From NCBI RefSeq assembly GCF_022581195.2, contig NC_061480.1:2418001-2482000 (forward strand): a DNA stretch of 64,000 nucleotides. The letters are read 5' to 3'. Below are positions 33,301 to 37,010 of this stretch, piece by piece. Within the stretch, counting starts at the first letter, position 1, and each line of letters opens with the position of its first letter. The stretch is from Helicoverpa zea. Its lineage: Eukaryota > Arthropoda > Insecta > Lepidoptera > Noctuidae. The notes under the pieces are model-generated. The model was not told the origin of the DNA, did no database searches, and saw only the letters and a program-made list of their open reading frames with translations. The position numbers were made by a program, and so were the translations under genes.

Positions 33301-35734
33301 AAAATTCTTACACTGTTGGGGCGCTACACTCTTCCCGAGTAACATAGGCTATATTTTATATCGGTACGGACAGCAGTTCAGGATGCAGGTGAAACCGCCG
33401 GAAAACGGCTGGTCTTTTATATAATCAAACAAAGTAAGTATTAACAATTTTCAAAACGTGACTAAACACACAAGTACATATAAAATAAACAATATGATAC
33501 ATGCATGACACAATATTCTATTTAAACTGATGATGTGTCAATAATTCATCATTGCCGTTGCACCAATGTTTATCTTAATAAACCTACACTTTGTTGAAAA
33601 TAACTAAAATTATACTTGGATTGATAAATCAAACATATATTTTGTATGTACTGTAAATACGCCATCGGTTTCACCCACACCTAGGACCTACTTCACGCGC
33701 CCGAATAAAAAATAACCATTAGCCTTTTTTTTTAACGACGTCAAAAATCATCAAATGACCCCTCCCGCTGTGGGTAAGCAGCGGTGAGGGAGTGTCAGAC
33801 TCTTACTGAATAAAGACCGTCGTGTTCCGTCGTAGGCCTTTTATGTATCAGGGCCGCGGTTACTCTTTCGAACAATCAGGACCTACTTCACACACCCGAA
33901 TAAAAAATAACCATTAGCCTTCTTAAGGACAAAACTTCCCTCTAAAGAATAGTAGTATCTATAATATATTTAATCTAAAGAATAGCCGTATATCCAGCCT
34001 CAAAGACAAAAATGAACGGACGGACAACAGAAATAATTTTTCAAATTAGTCCAGTTGTTCCTTAAATTAGCGCGTACAAACTCTTGAAATATAAAATATT
34101 GATTGAAGCAGTGAGAAAAGTAAGCGCGAATTACCGCGACCCTGGCACATAAAGAGCTCCAGAAGGAACATGGTCCCTCAAGCACGCTGCACCCACAGCG
34201 GGAGCCGACATTTATTTGATGATTTCCCACCAAAAAACGCAGTTGATAAGTATGTAAAAGTCATACCTTCTGCAAAAACGAGTTGATCCATTTCGTGAAA
34301 GTTTTCTTCTGTATGTGCAGTCGTTCTTCCTGAAGGGCCTTGATGCGGCCCTGCTCGAATTTGAGCGCATCTTCGCGTTGAGTCATGTTTGTTCTCTGCT
34401 GTATCGCGGCCGCATAACCTCCTGGCTCATACTGCTGCCCTGGTAGGAGAAAAAAGAAGAAAGAGATGGTTAGAGTTTATGTTAAAGGGTATAATATATA
34501 GTCTTTGGTAGTTTTTGGGGACATTAACAGCCAGTTTCTTCATCGTAAAAGCAAAAGCAATGTCATAAAGTAAAAGTAACGGTCAAATTCGTTTTTTCAA
34601 GGCTAAAGTAACAGTAAAACTAATCTATACCAATATTATAAAGCTGAAGAGTTTGTTTGTTTGAACGCGCTAATCTCAAGAACTATTGGACCGATTTGAA
34701 AAATTCTTTCAGTGTTAGATAGCCCATTTATCGAGGAAGGCTATAGGCTACTTTTTACCCGGGTTCGTGCCGTGGTTCCTACGGGATGCGGGTGAAACCG
34801 CTGACAGAAGCTAGTAGATAAGATAAAACGAAATTGACCGTTACTTCTACTTTATAACAATACTTTTACTTTTGATGAAGAAACTGGCTGTAAGAGTAAA
34901 CTTTCAGCCGAAAGTTGACCGGATGGTTGGGATGGTCCCCAAAGGCGGCAGTGTGCAAGTTCTGTTATTCAAAATAGAGAATTTCCAGGCAAAATCTGTG
35001 TTTTATGATATTGACAATCCAGGAATCTTCAGGTCTAGAGTGAATAGGTTAGGGCTTGTACAGTCAACTTCAGGTCAGTGGTAACAGCTTTATAGGAAAA
35101 TCGTACTTATTACTCTTGAGTTAAGGTGCATGACAGTTACCACTGATGTGCAGTCTACTGTACACAATACTATATAATATACGATGTCGCATCATAAAAA
35201 TCTGCGATTTCGCGCGACGCATCGCAAGAACTTACGGATTGATTCGCATAGCGCAAGTCGGGTCTCTACTTGTTGATAATGTTCTATGTATTTTCTTTAT
35301 TTATCTTCTGATCAAATAGTGATAGTGCTTAACAAGTGGAAATTAGTACAAGATATTATACTCTGCATGGTTTACGGTCGTCGAAAATAATGGTTATCCG
35401 AATCATGAAAGGAAGACCAAGAAATTACATTGCAGTTGGATTTTTGCAGGCGGTGTATATAGTTCTCGTCAAACATTATGGCGACTCAATATCACCGGGT
35501 CGGAGATGCCACAAAGGGCCTCTTTTCTTGCAAGTTCTTTTACATAATATGACGGTCTCCTTACTTGGTCCCACCAAGCAAAAAGTTTTGATCAGTCACA
35601 AAGCCCTGCTAAGACTGGCATAATAATTTATTTATGCCCTCTATGTTTTACATTCTATAATACTTACCATATTTTCTAGAAGGCTGGTAATCCTGGTACG
35701 AATAAACGCTAACGTTGCTCAGTTGCCGCTGCAT
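135..35734 (-). CDS. kst: beta-heavy spectrin (karst), 5' part of a multi-exon gene, runs off the left edge
   Basis: This is a spliced minus-strand gene encoding the large beta-spectrin that partners alpha-spectrin in the apical membrane skeleton and binds actin. Coding exons from the start codon: 35668-35734, 34267-34439, 31053-31220, 28206-28322, 27539-27696, 26973-27088, 26420-26532, 25738-25925, 24974-25112, 24000-24086, 23465-23595, 22333-22555, 21566-21762, 20900-20988, 20290-20443, 19691-19826, 18991-19203, 18406-18552, 17818-17988, 17186-17369, 16892-17064, 16069-16259, 14279-14473, 12836-13010, 12183-12295, 11567-11679, 10844-10968, 9913-10052, 7170-7272, 6723-6796, 6303-6396, 4454-4608, 3817-3925, 2955-3145, 2280-2505, 1514-1732, 135-328. 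Every junction has GT/AG and the phase carries through, giving about 1,853 residues. Domain order is CH1, CH2, spectrin repeats, SH3, spectrin repeats. The SH3 position separates it from conventional beta-spectrin. The C-terminal half lies outside the window. Confidence 0.93.
644..1212 (+). repeat. GGCCAAGTGCGAGTCGG / GGGTTCCGT repeat, long copy
   Basis: It starts with ACCGGCCAAGTGCGAGTCGG and ends with TACGGAACCCTAAAA, with a (GACA/GACGG)n microsatellite at about 1123-1158 near its end. This is a widespread non-autonomous lepidopteran repeat and sits in the intron between exons 36 and 37. Confidence 0.8.
1514..1732 (-). CDS. kst: kst exon 36, spectrin repeat
   Basis: 73 codons in phase 0, IEALCSELEAGYKAVSSAAD then ALKAQQFLHEALEVDAWLAD, with the W helix of the next repeat. 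Confidence 0.94.
1993..2277 (+). repeat. SINE family A, 5'-truncated copy abutting kst exon 35 donor
   Basis: It starts in the SINE body (TATGTACTTTCTAAGTATAT) and runs to the AAAAGGCTTGGGAGTTGATGA tail. It ends a few bases from the exon 35 splice donor. Confidence 0.8.
2280..2505 (-). CDS. kst: kst exon 35, spectrin repeat
   Basis: LHKFAAEVAGELDWLSERSA, then AAQTAQKKHGKLKAELVGRR. The donor is GTGGG, and a SINE fragment begins only a few bases into the following intron. Confidence 0.94.
2955..3145 (-). CDS. kst: kst exon 34, spectrin repeat
   Basis: ALEQELSLWESKATSLAAQG then KRRQALESSLQ. Phase 0 in, phase 2 out. Confidence 0.93.
3510..3674 (+). repeat. SINE family A, 3' fragment
   Basis: Tail portion with TGGTACTCAGCTACATC, GACTGGAAGCCGACCCCAAC and GGGAAAAGGCTCGGGAGA. 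Confidence 0.75.
3817..3925 (-). CDS. kst: kst exon 33, spectrin repeat
   Basis: SVEDAKARLIDLERALKSEE then RSCKRLLNQHQ, including the conserved LL..HQ helix. Confidence 0.93.
4454..4608 (-). CDS. kst: kst exon 32, spectrin repeat
   Basis: IGQSLQKSDPSRASEVSEHL then LQTAWEELVAASRDKGSKLR. This is the end of one repeat and the start of the next. Confidence 0.94.
4671..4787. repeat. 39-bp tandem repeat, three copies
   Basis: The unit starting ATGAATTCAAAAGAAAGACG recurs at 4671, 4710 and 4749 with exact 39-base spacing. It lies just upstream, in the transcript sense, of exon 32. Confidence 0.9.
5053..6114 (+). CDS. 5'-truncated non-LTR retrotransposon, open C-terminal ORF (353 aa)
   Basis: An uninterrupted plus-strand ORF antisense to kst, in the intron between exons 31 and 32. 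It looks like the C-terminal end of a reverse-transcriptase polyprotein: a DDRPWLQATLPIRFGGLG segment at the start, a CxC...H...C knuckle (about residues 162-178), then KRPDGMS and WDATCVD (about 221-243). That pattern resembles the restriction-like endonuclease of site-specific LINEs. No RT catalytic motif remains, so the copy is 5'-truncated and the ATG is probably fortuitous. No disabling mutation is visible. The exact clade is not certain. Confidence 0.7.
   Translation: MGYSNLALDDRPWLQATLPIRFGGLGVRKISSLSLPAFLSSVCGTKELTRKILAPSLVDSEVPCLTDGMNAWKVACPNTAFPDNPASQIQWDEPFCRLTRNKLIETSVNTAERARLLAVGEWESGLWLHALPSPSVGTMLGDTTFRLATCLRLGAPTAAPHRCQCGESVDRLWHHGLSCSKSAGRMARHASINDIIRRALVTAGVPAILEPRGLARDDGKRPDGMSIMPWKMGRSLVWDATCVDTLAPSHLPSTASCVGAAAAAAENLKRHKYVNLTGNCIFEPFGVETLGPWGPSAHRLFREISKRLVESTRDQRAGLYFGQRICIAIQRGNAASLLGTIPADSDADEYFDT
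6303..6396 (-). CDS. kst: kst exon 31, spectrin repeat
   Basis: RDLANLERKLQKHEAFEREL then ANEKQLRNVES. The NLExKLQKHEAFExE motif is close to diagnostic of spectrin. Confidence 0.95.
6723..6796 (-). CDS. kst: kst exon 30, spectrin repeat
   Basis: 24 codons, FVAATEELQTWIQDKTRTAK and onward, the first helix with its W. It is short but bounded by good AG and GT sites in phase. Confidence 0.92.
7170..7272 (-). CDS. kst: kst exon 29, spectrin repeat
   Basis: HIAARRAAVLQRRDTVRHAA then RRRALLASLAHQQ. GC-rich and arginine-rich, matching the third helix of a repeat. Confidence 0.93.
7275..7405 (-). repeat. SINE family C, tail fragment (reverse)
   Basis: It is the reverse complement of the tail of the 8871 SINE, sharing CAACTGATAAACTACATATA and the GGTTAGCCCCAT-type sequence. 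It may be the outer end of one reverse SINE whose head is at 9165-9280. Confidence 0.65.
7408..8857. mobile_element. DNA transposon derivative with ~210-bp terminal inverted repeats
   Basis: Left arm 7408-7610 and right arm 8650-8857 are reverse complements: both contain ACCGTAAGATTACAAACATC, CTATCTCGAGAGATTGTAAA and GACTGACCAATCA-type stretches. No transposase is visible. The centre includes a conspicuously GC-rich block at about 8160-8360, foreign to its AT-rich surroundings. It lies in the intron between exons 28 and 29. Confidence 0.82.
8871..9130 (+). repeat. SINE family C, tRNA-derived, forward copy
   Basis: It begins GACGACCTCGATGGCGCAAT, with an A-box-like start and a B box GGTTCGATTCCCGG, then a non-tRNA body and tail. 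The tRNA-like part lacks a clean acceptor stem, so it is a SINE head and not a tRNA gene. Confidence 0.8.
9165..9280 (-). repeat. SINE family C, head fragment (reverse)
   Basis: Reverse complement of the 8871 head, ending GCGCCATCGAGGTCGTC, with a B box disrupted to CGAAACCGGG. Confidence 0.75.
9530..9905. repeat. CTAAAA-rich degenerate tandem array (two blocks)
   Basis: Blocks at 9530-9645 and 9780-9905 consist of imperfect units like CCTACTAAAAAGTGACTAAAA. They flank the duplicated part of exon 28 and were probably the substrate of the tandem duplication. Confidence 0.8.
9647..9751 (-). pseudogene. partial duplicate of kst exon 28
   Basis: This matches 9913-10017 closely, including the GTAAGT donor, but the 5' part of the exon is missing and no acceptor is obvious. 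The flanking CTAAAA-rich intron sequence is duplicated too, so the unit is a tandem duplication of about 260 bases. Confidence 0.85.
9913..10052 (-). CDS. kst: kst exon 28, spectrin repeat
   Basis: SSVDEAEALIKRHEELEARL then AFSQRAEALERIPHYAAS, with the strongly conserved IKRHE motif. A partial duplicate lies at 9647-9751. Confidence 0.94.
10377..10680. mobile_element. foldback element with a perfect 26-bp hairpin core
   Basis: Outer arms GTAGTTATGCAGAAACGTTC (about 10426) and its complement (about 10650-10677) enclose a perfect hairpin: 10584-10609 pairs with 10617-10642 across a 7-base loop. No coding capacity. It lies in the intron between exons 27 and 28. Confidence 0.75.
10844..10968 (-). 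CDS. kst: kst exon 27, spectrin repeat
   Basis: EWQDKDAYLKQLVQLQSFNR then ECDQIDASTGAHEAYLEYKQ, a repeat-to-repeat boundary. Confidence 0.93.
11030..11163 (+). repeat. SINE family A, 3' fragment
   Basis: Contains GGGCTACCCGGGTAACTGGG and GACTGGAAGCC with a degraded tail. Confidence 0.75.
11379..11427 (-). pseudogene. partial duplicate of kst exon 26
   Basis: This matches the 3' end of exon 26 (11567-11615), together with its donor and adjacent intron sequence (11335-11378 against 11520-11566). The 5' part of the exon is not preserved. Confidence 0.8.
11567..11679 (-). CDS. kst: kst exon 26, spectrin repeat
   Basis: EYKEVIGLGKQLLANNPSLT then KIKSLENDHQAVAK. A decayed partial copy of its 3' portion, including the donor, lies at 11379-11427. 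Confidence 0.93.
12183..12295 (-). CDS. kst: kst exon 25, spectrin repeat
   Basis: KVREQLAQEATAKDVATAEA then HKQHHELMDDIKAHDDE, with the conserved KHxEL-type motif. The donor is GTATGT. Confidence 0.93.
12340..12485 (+). repeat. TTTATT...GGGAAGAAGTGGCGCAACAA repeat copy
   Basis: It shares TGCTGGGAAGAAG and GTGGCGCAACAAACTCC with 60470-60640 and 13105-13190. It looks like the 3' end of a retroelement. Confidence 0.65.
12732..12798 (-). pseudogene. partial duplicate of kst exon 24
   Basis: A 65-70 base stretch nearly identical to the middle of exon 24 (about 12901-12970). It lacks the exon ends, so it is not a usable exon. Confidence 0.82.
12836..13010 (-). CDS. kst: kst exon 24, spectrin repeat
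   Basis: VKSQYPNERGNVEGRQKEIQ then QMWERCQAQAADRRSRLESA and the next repeat start IFGRSCATLTHWMQ. A decayed partial copy lies at 12732-12798. Confidence 0.93.
13105..13190 (+). repeat. GGGAAGAAGTGGCGCAACAA repeat fragment
   Basis: Short degraded copy of the family at 60470-60640. Confidence 0.6.
13587..14073 (+). pseudogene. THAP-domain zinc-finger gene nested in kst intron, apparently frameshifted
   Basis: Plus strand, between kst exons 23 and 24. Exon 1 (13587-13723) encodes MGHSTCCVVNC..., then FKFYSFP and WIAAVKR. A 66-base GT-AG intron follows. Exon 2 starts at 13790 and gives WHPKRHDTICSQHF. Together these make the C...C...C-x2-H zinc site and W-x-P core of a THAP DNA-binding domain. 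The frame stops at 13911-13913 (86 residues). A one-base shift near 13891 would open a further stretch to 14073 that reads like the usual continuation, so this is either a disabled gene or a sequence error. No transposase domain is visible. Confidence 0.72.
14279..14473 (-). CDS. kst: kst exon 23, spectrin repeat
   Basis: VELFSRTCDEALDWMAEKEQ then VQALQRRHAQLERELEPVRE, matching the W...K and RH..LE motifs. It is GC-rich compared with its introns. Confidence 0.94.
14560..15626. mobile_element. large foldback element, ~480-bp inverted arms
   Basis: 14560-15050 pairs with 15130-15626: shared blocks include AAATTGCCCCACGTCCTATA, TGGCATACTCTCTAATT, CACCTTCATACGAAAAAAA and TCATCAGGT-type segments. 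The centre holds smaller inverted copies of a TTCAGTTGTCGAGTTCCCTC motif. No ORF. A relative lies at 54722-55402. Confidence 0.85.
16069..16259 (-). CDS. kst: kst exon 22, spectrin repeat
   Basis: KFVTDLSAASKRLEHIDAAA then RQQWDRLLRLKQQKEKSL. This is the second and third helix of a repeat with the conserved W. Confidence 0.94.
16312..16588 (+). repeat. SINE family A, 5'-truncated copy
   Basis: It runs from TACTGTCTAAGTATATCGTG to the GGGAGATGATGATGA tail, in the intron between exons 21 and 22. Confidence 0.78.
16892..17064 (-). CDS. kst: kst exon 21, spectrin repeat
   Basis: DELLTLSAARRAQLEDAIKL then YSFFAECDDFDKWIKDKEKM, a canonical repeat boundary with the conserved W in its first helix. 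Confidence 0.94.
17186..17369 (-). CDS. kst: kst exon 20, basic linker after SH3
   Basis: 61 codons with 17 lysines and arginines against 4 acidic residues, including RVKKTVLVKQVVPVKRNK, and then MADIQKDY re-entering the spectrin helix. Its charge is opposite to that of exon 18. Confidence 0.92.
17818..17988 (-). CDS. kst: kst exon 19, SH3 domain
   Basis: 57 codons encode a complete SH3 core: VKALYAFTGQGI, then GEVMFLMNKTNPDWW with the WW pair, then DGFVPANYV. The usual proline-binding aromatics (ALYAF, WW, P..Y) are present. The domain sits in one phase-0 exon, and its place after about five repeats identifies beta-heavy spectrin. Confidence 0.96.
18017..18242. repeat. minisatellite of TTGCGCAA palindromes
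   Basis: A degenerate array with a unit of about 34 bases (GTTGTTGCGCAACTTTGCGC and following) contains nine exact TTGCGCAA octamers, plus several one-off variants, in about 225 bases. TTGCGCAA is the palindromic C/EBP-type binding core. The array begins about 30 bases from the acceptor of the SH3 exon, in the intron between exons 18 and 19. Confidence 0.88.
18406..18552 (-). CDS. kst: kst exon 18, acidic linker before SH3
   Basis: 49 codons in phase 0 with 15 glutamates against 4 arginines, including AIEEEEWVNESRLVPTEVWE. It has no spectrin helix pattern and is probably a disordered linker. Being a whole number of codons flanked by phase-0 introns, it could be skipped without a frameshift. 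Confidence 0.9.
18635..18748 (+). repeat. CCGCGGCGCTGGTACATAAA repeat fragment
   Basis: Contains TACATAAAGGGCTTAAGAAG and GTCAGTAAGAGTCTGACAC. Related copies are at 24175-24310 and 34126-34235 (plus) and at 27410-27520 and 33725-33865 (minus). Confidence 0.65.
18764..18946 (+). repeat. SINE family A, 3' half
   Basis: Contains GGTATTGGGTTGCCCGGGTA and the GGGAGATGATGATGA tail. Confidence 0.78.
18991..19203 (-). CDS. kst: kst exon 17, spectrin repeat 5 first part
   Basis: 71 codons in phase 0, FYGDANESESWMKEKRPLVA then LLARHKATHEEIRAYSAELD. This is the conserved W...K...RH...EI pattern of a repeat start. The SH3 insertion follows within this repeat. Confidence 0.94.
19249..19398 (+). repeat. 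SINE family A, tRNA-like head fragment
   Basis: Contains GGTGGCCTAGTGGATAAAGC (A box) and GGTTCGATTCCTGGTGAGGC (B box), then breaks off in the body. Confidence 0.75.
19691..19826 (-). CDS. kst: kst exon 16, spectrin repeat 4/5
   Basis: It encodes SLIDAKHPKSAEIERRLTSL and a QWQVLRELADAREKQL helix, matching the middle of a repeat. Confidence 0.93.
20290..20443 (-). CDS. kst: kst exon 15, spectrin repeat 4
   Basis: It starts GWVTEKQRICRTDVAAKEL, the conserved tryptophan helix, and continues RQKHTALLHELRARD, with the HxALxxEL motif of beta-spectrin repeats. Confidence 0.93.
20900..20988 (-). CDS. kst: kst exon 14, spectrin repeat 3/4
   Basis: It encodes LVAAAKDRKARLEDARNLY then QFLEDHDEEEG, the standard start of a new repeat. 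The donor GGTAAAC is the weakest-looking of the chain. Confidence 0.9.
21245..21400 (+). repeat. SINE family B, 3' fragment
   Basis: Contains CGCGCTATGAGAGTGAAGGA and ATAATATGTCCTGCGCAGCG, matching 31273-31625. Confidence 0.75.
21566..21762 (-). CDS. kst: kst exon 13, spectrin repeat 3
   Basis: It encodes AQFQSEEVGRHLVDVERLLQ and a long glutamine- and leucine-rich helix ending LLQQEYDR. Phase 0 in, phase 2 out. Confidence 0.92.
22333..22555 (-). CDS. kst: kst exon 12, spectrin repeats 2-3
   Basis: It encodes RFEDLSAMAAELVRENYHGA, then RWNELLELLERHRSSLRK, the tryptophan-centred helix of a repeat. Confidence 0.93.
23133..23307. mobile_element. 175-bp palindromic MITE, PIF/Harbinger-like
   Basis: The ends CAGCCAGTTTCTTCATC and its complement are flanked by a 3-bp TTA duplication (23130-23132, 23308-23310). 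Nearly the whole element folds on itself. A TTA/TAA duplication is typical of PIF/Harbinger. A fragment follows at 23341-23375. Confidence 0.85.
23465..23595 (-). CDS. kst: kst exon 11, spectrin repeat 2
   Basis: It encodes SVLRKGYLKEMIQVLSDPRY followed by VDATVKKHEAISADILA, the usual KHEAI-type motif of spectrin repeats. Confidence 0.93.
24000..24086 (-). CDS. kst: kst exon 10, repeat 1/2 junction
   Basis: 29 codons, AEHAREIALRTELLRQQRLE onward, forming the linker helix between repeats. GTAAGT donor and GACAG acceptor. Confidence 0.92.
24175..24310 (+). repeat. CCGCGGCGCTGGTACATAAA repeat copy
   Basis: Fuller copy of the 18635 family, with GGGCTTAAGAAGGAACATGG and AGAGTCTGACACACAGCGG. Confidence 0.65.
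24646..24805 (+). repeat. SINE family B, 3' fragment
   Basis: Contains GGTCGTGTCGGATTAACGTC and TCCTTATATGAGAACAGCCG. Confidence 0.78.
24974..25112 (-). CDS. kst: kst exon 9, spectrin repeat 1
   Basis: It continues KYKERSEIEALYFDINTMQ and ends in AWQQLEQ, typical of a repeat helix. Phase 2 from exon 8 is resolved to phase 0 at its end. Confidence 0.93.
25488..25606 (-). repeat. SINE family A, 3' fragment (reverse)
   Basis: Contains CCTTTTCTCAACTCCGTTGG and CAAGGAGCGAC, the tail in reverse complement. Confidence 0.65.
25738..25925 (-). CDS. kst: kst exon 8, first spectrin repeat region
   Basis: Helical segment starting IIGQMMDCDDRKGEYSKLF, with LLEWILLKIQELNGREFPN and a conserved FKQYRTVEKPPK end. 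These match the first repeat after the CH domains of beta-spectrins. Confidence 0.93.
26420..26532 (-). CDS. kst: kst exon 7, CH2 end
   Basis: It encodes RPDEKSVMTYVASYYHTFA, the signature last helix of spectrin CH2, then a basic stretch leading to the first repeat. It ends in phase 0. Confidence 0.95.
26973..27088 (-). CDS. kst: kst exon 6, CH2 middle
   Basis: It continues CH2 with RPDLFRW at the junction and FDVAHKHLGIPRLLDAE. The split arginine codon across the exon 5/6 junction is restored in frame. Confidence 0.95.
27191..27416 (-). repeat. SINE family A, 3' half (reverse)
   Basis: Contains CATCTCCCGAGCCTTTTCCC and GTTACCCGGGCAACCCAATA, between kst exons 5 and 6. Confidence 0.8.
27539..27696 (-). 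CDS. kst: kst exon 5, CH2 start
   Basis: It starts with an acidic and lysine-rich linker, then DALLLWCQRKTSGYHGVHI and NFTDSWRSGLGFNALIH. This is the second calponin-homology domain. Confidence 0.95.
28206..28322 (-). CDS. kst: kst exon 4, CH1 end
   Basis: 39 codons in phase 0, with IGAEDIVDGNPRLILGLVWT followed by an ILRFQIQEI helix. This is the classic C-terminal CH1 segment of spectrins and alpha-actinins. Confidence 0.95.
28362..28657 (+). repeat. GGCCAAGTGCGAGTCGG repeat, short copy
   Basis: Same ends as the 644-1212 copy, with (GACG)n at about 28575-28601. It lies in the intron between exons 3 and 4. Confidence 0.8.
29275..29400 (-). repeat. ACCGGGATAAAATATAGCCT repeat fragment
   Basis: Contains CGGTTTCACCCGCGTCCCG and GTTACTCGGGAAGAGTGTAG. 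The same family occurs at 29683-29820, 32485-32575, 32800-32945, 41195-41335 and 57482-57650, and inverted at 33280-33415 and 61240-61375. Its ends resemble the TC...CTAG Helitron-like units. Confidence 0.65.
30507..31029 (+). repeat. GGCCAAGTGCGAGTCGG repeat, copy split by a MITE
   Basis: The outer parts match the 28362-28657 copy. The middle (about 30633-30862) is an inserted inverted-repeat element. Confidence 0.8.
30633..30862. mobile_element. MITE with perfect 60-bp terminal inverted repeats
   Basis: The ends TATAGTTCGGCCATTCAGAG... and its reverse complement match base for base over about 60 positions, around a short AT-rich centre. It is inserted into another repeat family. Arms this perfect suggest a recent insertion. 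Confidence 0.85.
31053..31220 (-). CDS. kst: kst exon 3, CH1 middle
   Basis: 56 codons in phase 0, including LFVDLADGRRLLKLLEII and the following NKSLSFLHTK. These are the conserved CH1 core and actin-binding helices. The donor is GTGAGAT and the acceptor TTTCAG. Confidence 0.95.
31273..31625 (+). repeat. SINE family B, full-length with target duplication
   Basis: It starts GCCTCGTTGGTCTAGCTGTC with the B box GGTTCGATTCCCGAGTCGG, ends in a CATCATCATCAG tail, and is flanked by an 11-bp direct repeat AGTTTATAATT (31262-31272, 31626-31636). It lies in the intron between exons 2 and 3. Confidence 0.88.
31901..32095 (-). mobile_element. Helitron-like non-autonomous unit (TC...CTAG)
   Basis: On the minus strand it starts TCCATACTAATATTATAAAG, ends GCTGGCAGAAGCTAG, and is followed by T. 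It is the same 190-base family as 34624-34814. Terminal TC and CTAG without a target duplication is the Helitron signature. Confidence 0.72.
32577..32797 (+). repeat. SINE family A, 3' half
   Basis: Contains GGCTGTCATTCTCAACATCC through GGTTGCCCGGGTAACTGGG to the AGGATGATGAG tail. Confidence 0.78.
34267..34439 (-). CDS. kst: kst exon 2, start of CH1 actin-binding domain
   Basis: It encodes a charged lead-in followed by RLHIQKKTFTKWINSFL, the conserved opening helix of the first calponin-homology domain of beta-spectrins. An internal ATG (MTQRED...) could serve as an alternative start for a transcript lacking exon 1. Confidence 0.93.
34528..34890. mobile_element. PIF/Harbinger-like MITE interrupted by a Helitron-like unit
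   Basis: Its ends match the 23133 MITE and it is flanked by TAA (34525-34527, 34891-34893). The centre holds a 191-bp foreign unit at 34624-34814. Confidence 0.87.
34624..34814 (+). mobile_element. Helitron-like unit nested in MITE
   Basis: It starts TCTATACCAATATTATAAAG and ends ACAGAAGCTAG. Compared with the uninterrupted MITE at 23133, it sits exactly between A and T with no target duplication, as Helitrons do. Confidence 0.85.
35668..35734 (-). CDS. kst: kst exon 1, start codon and N-terminus
   Basis: The ATG at 35734-35732 opens a 22-codon stretch beginning MQRQLSNVSVY, followed by a GTAAGT donor. It ends one base into a codon. Exon 2 supplies the other two bases without a break, which supports this start over the internal ATG in exon 2. 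Confidence 0.8.
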
Positions 35735-35778
35735 TTTTGTGATGCGGCAACACTTACTACAAAGTTCTCATTAGGTTT

Positions 35779-35794
35779 GCAACACTGAACGCCA
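35779..35794 (-). promoter_or_regulatory. possible initiator element (TCAGT) upstream of kst start
   Basis: On the minus strand a TTCAGTG motif, matching the arthropod TCAGT initiator, lies about 50 bases before the kst start codon. I see no TATA box or clear downstream promoter element. A distant upstream non-coding exon is equally possible. Confidence 0.2.
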
Positions 35795-35994
35795 CAGATT
35801 AATTATGGTTTATTTTGTTTCTTTTTTTATATCTGGTAATAGATTTGGATGTTAGATTATTTTGAAGGGTTTTTGGATACTTTTGGCGTTATTTTACATT
35901 GTCGATTCGTGATTCGTGATGTATTATTGTTGACAGTTTCTGATACTGATACAATGATGATTGGATACGTTTGTGAATATACCTAGCATCCCAG

Positions 35995-36130
35995 CCAGGG
36001 AGGACTACCTATCTGACCTCAACCCAGTAACCCAGGAAACCCTATACATAGGTAGTTCGTCTTACTAGCTTCTGGCTAAAAGTAACGACTGTCAAAGATG
36101 TTCAATAACAGCCGGGACCCATCAGTTTGT
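35995..36130 (-). repeat. SINE family A fragment (reverse)
   Basis: Degraded, with CAACCCAGTAACCCAGGAAA and GATGTTCAATAACAGCCGGG. Confidence 0.6.
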
Positions 36131-36148
36131 CTGCAGGGTGCCTTCCTA

Positions 36149-36350
36149 AGGCCGCGAACGCACAGGCAGGTGGCTTGCTTAGCGCCTAGTGCCTAGCGGC
36201 TTTCATCCTGGCTATTCGTCTAGCTAGGCGCTAAACGCGCAGTGCAGCCGATCGCGTTCATTTTAGAACGTTTGTTTTACTGGGCTACTCGCTAGGTGAC
36301 GCGCTAGACACTAGGCGCTAAGCAAGCCACCTGATATGCGTTCGCGGCCT
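36149..36350. mobile_element. ~200-bp palindromic MITE (AGGCCGCGAACGCA ends)
   Basis: Left end AGGCCGCGAACGCA plus GTGGCTTGCTTAGCGCCTAG pairs with the right end CTAGGCGCTAAGCAAGCCAC and TGCGTTCGCGGCCT. Confidence 0.83.
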
Positions 36351-36570
36351 GAACAAGGAAGAACTCGTTATATCATAGGTCTACTTACTACTTACATCTT
36401 CTTACCGTGCTAAGCATTGCTTAACTTCGATCGACATTTTTAACTAAATAAAAGAACGTGAGTTATTTAAATATGTTTTTCATAAAAATAATATTCCCTT
36501 TCAATTTCAAAAGCTTACCCTAACACACGAAAGATGGAGCTACAGTCACCGCAATTATGAATAACACGAT

Positions 36571-37010
36571 AATGAGGGTTTTCTAAAATGGCGTCCACGA
36601 GGTGGCAGCACCGAGTCGTCAGGTCCAGGTAACTGTCAAAGTGCTTATCTTTACTATGAATAGTGAACGATTTTAGTGTTTTTTTTTATTTTATAATTAA
36701 AGCACTGCATTATTGTTTTACTATTGAGGTTGAGTAAATAAAAAAACTAAATCATATTGTGTTAACAAATTTTTCAACAAGCTTTTCCTTAGTACCAGTG
36801 ACTTTTGCACCCTCTCTCTTAGCTCAGTTTTTAGTTCGGAAACCTTATTCTGACCGTAGTCCATAATAAAATCAATAACACTTCCAATATAACAGAATTT
36901 CAATAAACAATAAGTTCGGACCCTACAATTCCATACTATTTGACAGCTGTTTGGACCTGACGCATACGAAGCGCCGCCTGGCGGCAGAAAAAGTATCGAA
37001 AACCCTCATT
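36571..37010. mobile_element. 440-bp MITE with AATGAGGGTTTT ends
   Basis: AATGAGGGTTTTC at the left is mirrored by GAAAACCCTCATT at the right. GGTCCA/TGGACC-type blocks extend the arms to about 55 bases. No significant ORF. Confidence 0.78.

Noticed and set aside
35336..35623. 95-residue plus-strand ORF
   Set aside because: No recognisable domain, no splice or promoter context, and composition like random sequence. Not supported as a gene.
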